Below are positions 36,835-43,587 of a stretch of 47,786 bases of DNA, piece after piece. A program made the position numbers and the translations under genes. The notes under the pieces are model-generated. The model did not search any database and was not told where the DNA came from. It saw only the letters and a list, made by a program, of their open reading frames with translations. Source of the stretch: Oscillospiraceae bacterium. Lineage in GTDB: Bacteria > Bacillota > Clostridia > Oscillospirales > Oscillospiraceae. Every line of letters begins with the position of its first letter. Position 1 is the first letter of the stretch. The stretch covers positions 1 through 47,786 of the forward strand of contig JAEETX010000013.1 in NCBI GenBank assembly GCA_016286665.1, read 5' to 3'.

Positions 36835-36925
36835 TTTGGTAGTAGGCTGCCCACAGGTTGAGCGGTCTGCCTCCCAATAAAACCGTGCGTACCGTTCGCA
36901 CCGCTCCTCCCGGTTTACGCTATGA
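36835..36925 (-). other. Possible group II intron remnant
   Basis: On the minus strand, an AAACCGGGAGGAG segment leads into GCGGTGCGAACGGTACGCAC and then GGTTTTATTGGGAGGCAG. This small hairpin flanked by GGGAG/GGTTTT resembles the domain IV region of bacterial group II introns before the reverse transcriptase. No reverse transcriptase or domain V is found. The rest of 36706-37147 shows no gene, only this scrap and the leader of the toxin-antitoxin pair. Confidence 0.3.
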
Positions 36926-37147
36926 CAGAATTACAGTACGTCAAAAACACGAGGAAGCTCGCCTTGTTGAACTTCGCAGGGCAGGGCGGCATCGGGTATA
37001 GGGCTGTCGGCAATTCGTCAGCCGCCTTTTCCCGAATTTCCCTGTTCTCCGGCATTTCTCTCGCTCGCCCCAGCTTCCGCAAATTCCTGTATTTTATGCG
37101 AATCCGCCTGTCTTGTCATTGTCCTGAACACAGGATCCCGTTCGTTC

Positions 37148-37176
37148 TTGCTTCTTTGCCGGATTCGGGGTATAAT
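37148..37176 (+). promoter_or_regulatory. Promoter of the MNT/HEPN pair
   Basis: TTGCTT (37148-37153), a 17-nt spacer and a consensus TATAAT (37171-37176), 37 nt upstream of the antitoxin ATG. Confidence 0.7.
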
Positions 37177-37213
37177 GTCCACAGATACCATAGCAAGAAA
37201 GGAAGTGAGCTCC

Positions 37214-37543
37214 ATGCCGGTTTACACCATCGACGATATCCGTGAACGCGTCGTTCCCGTCGCGATCAAATATAACCTCAAAGCCGTATATCTGTTCGGC
37301 TCCTATGCGCGGGGAACAGCGACGGAGGACAGTGACGTCGATCTTTTGATCGACCTGTCCGGTTCGGGTGTAAAGAGTCTTGTGCAGCTCGCCGCGGTCC
37401 TCTATGACCTTGAAGCCGCACTTGTCAAACGTGTCGATCTCATCACCACCCGTTCCCTGGAGCAGCCCTCCCGGATGCCCAGCGAGCTTCATTTCCGGGA
37501 AAATGTTCGGCGCGAAAGGATCGAAGTCTATGCGGCAGCCTGA
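37214..37543 (+). CDS. MNT-domain nucleotidyltransferase antitoxin (MntA-like)
   Basis: Encodes 109 aa. The minimal nucleotidyltransferase signature is present: GSYARG starting at Gly29-Ser30, then Asp41 and Asp43 in SDVDLLID, and a later acidic residue in RVDLIT. In known pairs this enzyme adds AMP to the HEPN toxin and silences it. ATG 37214 follows AAAGGAAG. The gene overlaps the next by 14 bp, typical of toxin-antitoxin operons. Less GC-rich than the surroundings. Confidence 0.88.
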   Translation: MPVYTIDDIRERVVPVAIKYNLKAVYLFGSYARGTATEDSDVDLLIDLSGSGVKSLVQLAAVLYDLEAALVKRVDLITTRSLEQPSRMPSELHFRENVRRERIEVYAAA

Positions 37544-37874
37544 TTTGCAAAGACTGGAGCATATTCGGGACTACTGTGCCGAAGTAGAGCAGACGATTTC
37601 CCGCTTCGGGGATTCTTTTGCGGTTTTCGACCTGGACGCCGACTACCAACGATCCGTCAGCTTCTGCATCCTGCAGATCGGTGAACTCTGCAACGGTCTG
37701 TCCAAAGAGTTTCAGGCGGAAACCGCCGACCGTACGCCATGGCGTCTTATCATCGGTATGCGGAACCTTGTCGCACACCATTACAGCAGCATGAGCCGTG
37801 ATGTGATCTGGGAAACCGCACACAGCGATATCCCCATGCTGAAAGCCTTTTGTGAGGAACAAATAGCGAAGTGA
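37530..37874 (+). CDS. HEPN-domain ribonuclease toxin (HepT/DUF86-like)
   Basis: Encodes 114 aa, all-alpha. The catalytic RX4HXY motif is intact (Arg78, His83, Tyr85 in RNLVAHHY). Arg and His give metal-independent RNase activity, and the Tyr is the known site of AMP addition by MntA. The order here is antitoxin first, toxin second. The RBS AAAGGA lies inside the antitoxin gene. Probably active, since no key residue is missing. Confidence 0.88.
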   Translation: MRQPDLQRLEHIRDYCAEVEQTISRFGDSFAVFDLDADYQRSVSFCILQIGELCNGLSKEFQAETADRTPWRLIIGMRNLVAHHYSSMSRDVIWETAHSDIPMLKAFCEEQIAK

Positions 37875-37891
37875 AGAATCCGAAAGAATCT

Positions 37892-37925
37892 GACCCCGGA
37901 GCGATGCTCCGGGGTCCTGTTTGTT
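37892..37925. terminator. Terminator of the MNT/HEPN pair (copy B)
   Basis: GACCCCGGAGC, loop GAT, GCTCCGGGGTC, then CTGTTTGTTC. Stem and tail repeat copy A at 35984. Opposite-strand use for the MerR gene is possible. Confidence 0.72.
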
Positions 37926-38010
37926 CTCTCGGACTCGCCCCTGCCAACTCCCGCAGGGCCGGGCGGCGGCGTCCGGGGCGATGATTCCGGCTCCCGCCGG
38001 AGGCGCCCCT

Positions 38011-38658
38011 TCAGAACTCAGGCACGAAATACAGCCAGATGAGGAACACCATGGGGAAAAGCAGCATCCCTACGCCCGCGGCCACCAGGGTCCATTTCAG
38101 GCAGGATGCACCCAGTAGCAGGACCTGCCTCACTATCGGCTTCCCCCGCCGCCTGTGCGCACGCACAAGGGCAGGGCCGGCCTTCGGCTGCGCGGCGGGC
38201 GGACCGCCCCGGCTTTCCCTGCGCTTCCGGTATTCCCTCCATATGGCAGGCAGCCTTTTTCCGGTGGACGGGGCGGCTGCTTCGGGAACGGGCACAGCCG
38301 CCTCCAGCCGCCGGGCCAGGGCCAGGACGTCGAGAGCCTCCCGCAGCTCCGGCCGGGCCAGAAGGGCGCAGAGCTTTTCCGCCTCCGCCCTTGTTTTCTC
38401 CGCCCGCTCCCGGACGCTTTCCACCGTCTCCGGGATCCGTTCCGGCTCCGACAGCAGAAGGGCGATCTCCTCCACCCGGAAGGAGGAACGCCGCAGGGCC
38501 GCCACAGCGCTCAGCAGCCGGATATGCTCCTCCGAATAATCCCGCCAGAGACGGTCGTAGCGCAGCTCCTTATGAGGGACCACCAGGCCGCATTCCTCAT
38601 AATAGCGGATGGTCTTTTCCGTGAGTCCGGTCCTTTTGGCCGCTTCCTTGATGCGCAT
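38011..38658 (-). CDS. MerR family regulator with C-terminal membrane segment
   Basis: Encodes 215 aa. The N-terminal helix-turn-helix MRIKEAAKRTGLTEKTIRYYE is clear MerR (core TEKTIRYYE), followed by the wing RDYSEEHIRLL and a coiled-coil region (about 75-120). The C-terminus is not a normal effector domain: a basic linker leads to a hydrophobic stretch of about 34 residues (roughly 175-210) that should insert in the membrane. It may therefore sense a membrane state. RBS GAGGTGAGG. Its promoter carries a dyad. It is followed by no cotranscribed gene. Confidence 0.85.
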   Translation of the reverse strand: MRIKEAAKRTGLTEKTIRYYEECGLVVPHKELRYDRLWRDYSEEHIRLLSAVAALRRSSFRVEEIALLLSEPERIPETVESVRERAEKTRAEAEKLCALLARPELREALDVLALARRLEAAVPVPEAAAPSTGKRLPAIWREYRKRRESRGGPPAAQPKAGPALVRAHRRRGKPIVRQVLLLGASCLKWTLVAAGVGMLLFPMVFLIWLYFVPEF

Positions 38659-38676
38659 TTACCTCACCTCAGCAGC

Positions 38677-38707
38677 ACCGTAACATATCCTGCGGCAGGA
38701 TAAGCAA
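38677..38707 (-). promoter_or_regulatory. MerR-type promoter and operator of the regulator gene
   Basis: On the minus strand, TTGCTT (38702-38707), a 19-nt spacer and TACGGT (38677-38682). The spacer region holds the palindrome TATCCTGCCGCAGGATA (38686-38702). A dyad in an overlong 19-nt spacer is the classic MerR arrangement, so autoregulation is likely. Confidence 0.6.
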
Positions 38708-38752
38708 GCGTTTTTTTGAAAAAGTCCTTCGTTTTTTCGGAAATCCGTTGGG

Positions 38753-38788
38753 GAAAACGCCCCGTTCCCGCCGGAACGGGGCGTTTTC
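38753..38788 (-). terminator. Terminator of the reductase-MFS-esterase operon
   Basis: A 16-bp stem, GAAAACGCCCCGTTCC with GGAACGGGGCGTTTTC, and a CGCC loop. The T run forms part of the stem, so it works in both directions. It lies 118 bp after the esterase stop; the bases between show nothing else. Confidence 0.82.
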
Positions 38789-38906
38789 CTGGATGCGGGA
38801 GAAGGAAAGCGGATATTGGGCAGCTCTGTCAATGGGCCGAACCGATATCAAAGAAGACCCGCCGTTTTCTGTCCATGGAGGCTGCCTTCCGTTCGCGCCG
38901 AATGCC

Positions 38907-40160
38907 TCAGTCCTGCAGGATGGCGCAGAGCTGGGTGCAGATGGTCTCCGCCAGGAGGGCGTAGCCCTCCACGGTGAAGTGGATCTGATCCACAAACAGC
39001 TCCGGTCTGCCCTCATTGAAGCTGCGGGCGTCAATGACCGGAAGGCCCAGGGTCTCCGCCACGGCCTTCTCCTTGACCACCAGCTCCTCCAGCGTATCGT
39101 CATAGATGGTGCCCATCATCTCAAAGAAGGTGTGGGGCGGCAGCACCACGATCACCCGGGGGGCCTGGGGCAGATCGATATAGCTTTGCAGCAGGGCGGT
39201 GAAATTCTCCTCAAAGACGTCCCGGTTGGGGGACCAGAAGGCGTCGTTGGTGCCCAGCATCAGAAGCACCAGCTCCGCTTCCGTCTGCACGGAATCGGCA
39301 TACTCGGGAGACGAAGAATAGGGATTGGCAAAAAAGAAGTCGTCCTTGGGGTCCACGGTCGCGCCGCTGCGCCCGTAGTTCTCCGTTTTGAAGTAGATCT
39401 CCCTGCCCACCAGCCCGGCCATGACGGCAGGATAGGACTGGGTGTCGGGATCGTCGCACTGGAGGCCGAAGGTGAGGCTGTCCCCGGCGCAGCAGACGGT
39501 ATAGCTCCGCCAGTTTCCGGGAGGTACGACGGTCAGTCCGGCAGCGGCCGCCGCCTCGGCGTCAATGACCCCCTTGCCGATGAGCAAAGACAGCAGGCTT
39601 CCCTCGCCGCTGGCGCAGGGCGCAGTCAGGGCTTTGTAGCTCATAAGCACGGCGTCCCCGCGGGTGAACTCTTCTTCATAGCCCTCCTGGGGGGCGATGC
39701 CCAGTCTGGCGGCGGCATACACCGCCGTTTTATAGCGGAAATGCCCCAGATCTTCCGCATATTCCAGAGCGCGCAGCATAAAGGTCGCGTACATGTTTGC
39801 GCTGGCAATGCCATCCGGATCAAAGGCCGCGTCGCTGACGCCTTTGGTGATGCCGTGCGCATAAGCCCAGGCCACATAGGGGGCCATCCAGCGCCCGGCC
39901 ACGTCCGACAGAGGGCAGTCGCCCTCGAAGGCCAGAGCTTCTTCCTCCCGGCCCAGGAGACGGGTCAGCATCACCAGGGCTTCGGCCCGGGTGGGGGCCC
40001 GGTCCAGCTCATAGCCCTCTCCGGTCCCCCGGAACAGGCCCAGGGCATTCAGGGCGTCGGCGGCAGCGGCGGCTTCGTCCGTCGCGGCAAGGACCGGCAG
40101 GGCTGCCAGCAGGGCCAGCGCCAGCACCAGAGCCAGAATGGATTTCACGCATTTCTTCAT
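38907..40160 (-). CDS. Secreted SGNH/GDSL esterase with N-terminal SLH-like repeats
   Basis: Encodes 417 aa. A signal peptide (about 1-25, ending ALPVLAA) is followed by three weak SLH-like repeats (about 30-185; best in AYAHGITKGVSDAAFDPDG), which bind cell-wall polymers. The catalytic domain has Ser228 in AGDSLTFG, LGTNDAFW and Asp391 with His394 in DQIHF, a full SGNH set. These enzymes cleave acyl or aryl esters. It is the last gene of an operon, 4 bp after the MFS gene and behind the OYE-type reductase. A surface ester cleaver next to an importer suggests a supply of substrate from ester conjugates. Confidence 0.87.
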   Translation of the reverse strand: MKKCVKSILALVLALALLAALPVLAATDEAAAAADALNALGLFRGTGEGYELDRAPTRAEALVMLTRLLGREEEALAFEGDCPLSDVAGRWMAPYVAWAYAHGITKGVSDAAFDPDGIASANMYATFMLRALEYAEDLGHFRYKTAVYAAARLGIAPQEGYEEEFTRGDAVLMSYKALTAPCASGEGSLLSLLIGKGVIDAEAAAAAGLTVVPPGNWRSYTVCCAGDSLTFGLQCDDPDTQSYPAVMAGLVGREIYFKTENYGRSGATVDPKDDFFFANPYSSSPEYADSVQTEAELVLLMLGTNDAFWSPNRDVFEENFTALLQSYIDLPQAPRVIVVLPPHTFFEMMGTIYDDTLEELVVKEKAVAETLGLPVIDARSFNEGRPELFVDQIHFTVEGYALLAETICTQLCAILQD

Positions 40161-40164
40161 GGGA

Positions 40165-41373
40165 TCATTCCTCCTTGTTAAACATGTCCTTCACCGGAAG
40201 GAAGGGAGACAAAACGGCCGGCAGCAGGGGGATGGCCCCCAGCATGAGGAAAATGAGCCGGTAATCGTCCCCGGCGATGGGGGCGATGACATAGCTGGGC
40301 AGCACCACGCTGGCCGCCAGCTGCACGGTGATGATGAGGCCCGTGGCGGTGCCGCTGTAGCGCTGGCCCACGCCTTTGAGGGAGAGGGGGATCGTCTGAT
40401 AAAAGGCCAGGAAGCCCATGGCGCAGAAGCCGGAGAGGAACAGGCAGACCGGCAGCAGGACGCCGGGGGCCCGCCAGCCGAAGGCCACGAAAACCACCTC
40501 TCCCAGACTGTAGAGGCAGACCATGACCGTCAGGCGCTTCTTCGAGGTGCCGAAGCGGCGGATGATGGCGGGAGAGACGAAATTCGTCACGCAGTTGCCC
40601 AGGGTGACGGCCATACTGTACCAGCCCGCCTGCACCGCCGTCATGCCGCGGGAGATGAGGGCCTGGGGCATGAAAACGCTGACGGAGCCGATGGCGGCCA
40701 CGCTGCCCAGGCAGAACAGGCTCACCAGCCAGACGCCCCGGTGCTTCACCACAGCCTTGATGCTCTCCCCTACGGGGACCGTCTCCGCCGCCTCGATCCC
40801 TTGCCCCTTCTTTTCGGTGATGAAGAGGCACCAGACAACCAGGATCACCACCGCCAGGATGGCGCTGAAGCGGAAGGCGGCGGTCACGCTGCTGAACAGG
40901 GCGGCGGTGCCGATGCCCAGGGCCATGGAGAGGTTGGCCACCGCCAGCACCATGCCCATATACTGGGTGGTCTTCTCCCGCGGGAACCACTGGCCGATGA
41001 TCTTGGGGGCGGTGGTGTTGATGAAGGTGGCGGCGCAGCCGATGAGGATGCCGGCGATATACTGGACGGCGAAGGAGCCCATGGGCACGCGCATCACCAG
41101 GCCGATGGCGGTCAGTACGATGGAGGCGGTGACCACCTTGATGCCGAAACGGTCCATGAGGACCCCGGAGAGGAAACCGAAGATGATGCCCGCCAGCAGA
41201 GGCGCGGTGGCGATGGTGCTGTACTGGCTCTGGCTCAGGTCCATGGCGGCGCGCAGCTTGTCCGCCAGGGAACTCACCTGGAACTGGCCGAAATCCGGCA
41301 GGGCGATGCCCAGAAAGAGCATCAGCAGGATCACGAGGCCGTATTTGGGGTTGGATTTCAGTTTTTTGAACAT
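40165..41373 (-). CDS. MFS transporter
   Basis: Encodes 402 aa with about 12 transmembrane helices. The loop 2-3 motif GVLMDRFGIK is the MFS signature (G-X3-D-R-X-G), and the central cytoplasmic loop (TEKKGQGIEAAETVPVGES) splits two six-helix halves. The N-terminus (PDFGQFQVSSLADKL) resembles that of the second transporter at 47391. It lies 21 bp after the reductase gene and 4 bp before the esterase, so its cargo is probably the reductase substrate or product. Confidence 0.92.
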   Translation of the reverse strand: MFKKLKSNPKYGLVILLMLFLGIALPDFGQFQVSSLADKLRAAMDLSQSQYSTIATAPLLAGIIFGFLSGVLMDRFGIKVVTASIVLTAIGLVMRVPMGSFAVQYIAGILIGCAATFINTTAPKIIGQWFPREKTTQYMGMVLAVANLSMALGIGTAALFSSVTAAFRFSAILAVVILVVWCLFITEKKGQGIEAAETVPVGESIKAVVKHRGVWLVSLFCLGSVAAIGSVSVFMPQALISRGMTAVQAGWYSMAVTLGNCVTNFVSPAIIRRFGTSKKRLTVMVCLYSLGEVVFVAFGWRAPGVLLPVCLFLSGFCAMGFLAFYQTIPLSLKGVGQRYSGTATGLIITVQLAASVVLPSYVIAPIAGDDYRLIFLMLGAIPLLPAVLSPFLPVKDMFNKEE

Positions 41374-41394
41374 GTTTTACCGCTCGATTCCGAA

Positions 41395-43356
41395 TCAGTC
41401 TATCTGCAAACACACGCGCCAGGCGTCGTTCGTGGCGTCCCCGATGACGCCCACCTTATGGGCGTCGCCGATCACATAGGTCTCCGGCACCAGGTCCCGG
41501 AGGGAATCCAGCTCCGCCCTGTCCGCCCGGATGCCGAAGGCGGCGACCACGGTGTCCGCCTCCAGCCATTCCTCTGTTCCGCCGCGGGAGACGAGGACGC
41601 CCTTTTCGCCGATCTCCTTCACGGCGGTTTCGTACCGCAGCTCCACCCGGTTGTCCCGGAGGCGCTTCAGGAGGATGGGGAGGTTGAATTCGCTGATATT
41701 CTTATGCAGTTCTTCCTCGGGCAGGAGGTCCACCACCGTGACCTGCTTCCCCTCCCGGCCCAGGGCCATGGCGCACTCCGCGCCGGAAAGGCCGCCGCCG
41801 CAGACCACCACTTTTTGACCCGTGGAGACCCTGCCCCGGTCCACGTCCACCACGCTGACCACGTTGGGGCCGTCCGCGCCGGGGATGGGGGGCCGGAATT
41901 CCTTCGCGCCAAGGGCGAGGATCAGGGTATCGGGCTTTTCCTGAAGCACCAGCTCGGGGGTGACGGGGGTGTTCAGCCGCACCTCCGCGCCGCAGCTGAG
42001 GGTTTTCCGCACGGCATAGTCAAAGTATCGGCGGAAGCCGTCCTTGAGCCAGAGGGAGGAGGCCTCCGGCAGCCGCCCGCCCAAAGCGGAGGTCTTCTCG
42101 CAAAGGATCACCTCGTGGCCCCGCTGGGCCAGGATGCGCGCCGCCTCCATGCCGCCGGGGCCGCCCCCGGCGATGAGGACCTTTTTCTTTTTCCGCATGG
42201 GCAGGAAGCGGGGATAGCGGTATTCCCAGCCCAGGCGGGGGTTCACGGCACAGCCCCGAAGATGGGCCCCGCCCACGTTGCGCAGGCAGTACATGCAGCG
42301 CATGCAGGGGACGATGTCCGCCTCCTGCCCCCGCTCGCCCTTGACGATCATCCGGTCGTCGGCCATGAGGGCCTTGGCCATGGCCACGATATCCGCCTTG
42401 CCCTCCGCCAGGATGGCCTCCGCATGCTCCAGGGTGCTGACGCCCCCCACCACGCTGACGGCCACCTTGTCCCCCAGCGCTTCCTTGAAGGCGGCGGCGT
42501 GGGCCACGTTGAGGCCGGCTTCCGTGTAGTAGCCGGGCATATTGTAGCTGAAGCACTCCCCGTCGGTGTACATGAGGGTGCCGGTGGAGACGCAGAGCAT
42601 ATCCACCCAGCGGGAGGCTTCCTTCAAAAAGGCGATGCGCTCGGTGATGTCCGTGCCGCCGGGGATGCGCTCGTCCCCCACCACCCGCATTTCGATGGGG
42701 ATCTTTCCCTGCGTGACGGAATGGATCGCCTCCAGCACCTCCAGAGGGAAGCGCCAGCGGTTCTGCGCGCTGCCGCCGTATGCGTCTCCCCGCTGATTCC
42801 ACAGCGTCGAGAGGAAAGCGGAGACCAGGTTGCCGTGGGCGAAGTGGGCCATGACCATGTCGAAGCCCGCCTCCATGCACCGCCGGGCGGCGGCCATATA
42901 GTCCTCGATGACCTGGAGCATCTCCGGCCTTCCGATCTCCCGGTAGCGCCGGGGAGCCTTGTGGTATTTCTCCACCACGCTGGGCACCCAGGCCTCCTTG
43001 CCGTTGAGGGCGGCCCACTGGCCCGCGTGGATCAGCTCGGCGGAGAGATTGCAGTCCCAGCGGTGCACCTCATCCGCCAGGAGGCCCAGGCCGGGCACAT
43101 CCTGATCGCTGGTGGCGGACAGACAGGAATAGAAGTCCCGCCCCTCCCGGAAGTTCACGGGAGTGGAGCCGATGGTCACCAGGCCGCAGCCCGTCTGGGC
43201 CTGGGTGCTGACGAATTCCAGCAGCTCATGGCCCACCCGCCCGTCCTCCACCCCGGCGTGGTTGGAGACGATGGGGGAAAACTGAATGCGATTACGCATG
43301 GTCATGCTGCCCACCTGGATGGGCCGGTAGATGTGGGGGAAACGGTTCAGCGCCAT
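41395..43356 (-). CDS. OYE-type Fe-S flavoenzyme (enoate/2,4-dienoyl-CoA reductase family)
   Basis: Encodes 653 aa. The N-terminal FMN barrel (about 1-340) has the family marks LIHAGQW, HFAHGNLVSAFLS and YGGSAQNRWRFPLEV. A [4Fe-4S] site follows (Cys351, 354, 357, 369), then a FAD/NAD half (LIAGGGPGGMEAARILA, VVCGGGLSGAECAMALG). This is the layout of 2,4-dienoyl-CoA reductase, BaiCD and cinnamate reductase FldZ, which reduce activated C=C bonds anaerobically. First gene of its operon and divergent from the Mo enzyme, so an unsaturated aromatic acid is a plausible substrate (inference). RBS GAGGTGACG. Confidence 0.93.
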   Translation of the reverse strand: MALNRFPHIYRPIQVGSMTMRNRIQFSPIVSNHAGVEDGRVGHELLEFVSTQAQTGCGLVTIGSTPVNFREGRDFYSCLSATSDQDVPGLGLLADEVHRWDCNLSAELIHAGQWAALNGKEAWVPSVVEKYHKAPRRYREIGRPEMLQVIEDYMAAARRCMEAGFDMVMAHFAHGNLVSAFLSTLWNQRGDAYGGSAQNRWRFPLEVLEAIHSVTQGKIPIEMRVVGDERIPGGTDITERIAFLKEASRWVDMLCVSTGTLMYTDGECFSYNMPGYYTEAGLNVAHAAAFKEALGDKVAVSVVGGVSTLEHAEAILAEGKADIVAMAKALMADDRMIVKGERGQEADIVPCMRCMYCLRNVGGAHLRGCAVNPRLGWEYRYPRFLPMRKKKKVLIAGGGPGGMEAARILAQRGHEVILCEKTSALGGRLPEASSLWLKDGFRRYFDYAVRKTLSCGAEVRLNTPVTPELVLQEKPDTLILALGAKEFRPPIPGADGPNVVSVVDVDRGRVSTGQKVVVCGGGLSGAECAMALGREGKQVTVVDLLPEEELHKNISEFNLPILLKRLRDNRVELRYETAVKEIGEKGVLVSRGGTEEWLEADTVVAAFGIRADRAELDSLRDLVPETYVIGDAHKVGVIGDATNDAWRVCLQID

Positions 43357-43385
43357 ATCGTCACCTCATATGTATTTTTATAATC

Positions 43386-43415
43386 AATGTACCCCACAGA
43401 CGGGCAGATTGTCAA
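43386..43415 (-). promoter_or_regulatory. Promoter of the reductase-MFS-esterase operon
   Basis: On the minus strand, consensus TTGACA (43410-43415), an 18-nt spacer and TACATT (43386-43391), 29 nt upstream of the start. Confidence 0.62.
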
Positions 43416-43426
43416 TGCGAAGAAAT

Positions 43427-43440
43427 CTGTTTGCAAACAG
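43427..43440. promoter_or_regulatory. Palindromic operator candidate between divergent operons
   Basis: Perfect 14-bp palindrome CTGTTTGCAAACAG, just upstream of both promoters. Its position would suit a shared activator or repressor, but no regulator gene lies next to it in the window. Confidence 0.6.
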
Positions 43441-43460
43441 GACCGCGGGAAGCAAAAAAT

Positions 43461-43492
43461 CCATTGCAATCACCCCGCAATGGATGTAAAAT
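43461..43492 (+). promoter_or_regulatory. Promoter of the Mo-enzyme operon with overlapping dyad
   Basis: TTGCAA (43464-43469), a 17-nt spacer and TAAAAT (43487-43492). The inverted repeat CCATTGC-N9-GCAATGG (43461-43483) covers the -35 box and most of the spacer, a typical repressor site. Confidence 0.65.
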
Positions 43493-43587
43493 AAATCGGT
43501 AACTATGCGCCCCTGTCGGAATACATAAAATCACAATACGCACCCACCCCCGGCGACATTCAGGAAAAAAGGAGGAACACACGCACC

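Noticed and set aside
37935-38010. A terminator for merR formed by the GC-rich bases after its stop
   Set aside because: Only short competing stems and no T-tract on the minus strand. The hairpin at 37892-37916 is a better candidate.
40138-43383. A plus-strand open frame of over 1000 codons opposite the MFS and OYE-type genes
   Set aside because: His/Gly/Ala/Asp-rich shadow. The minus-strand genes have strong start sites and catalytic motifs.
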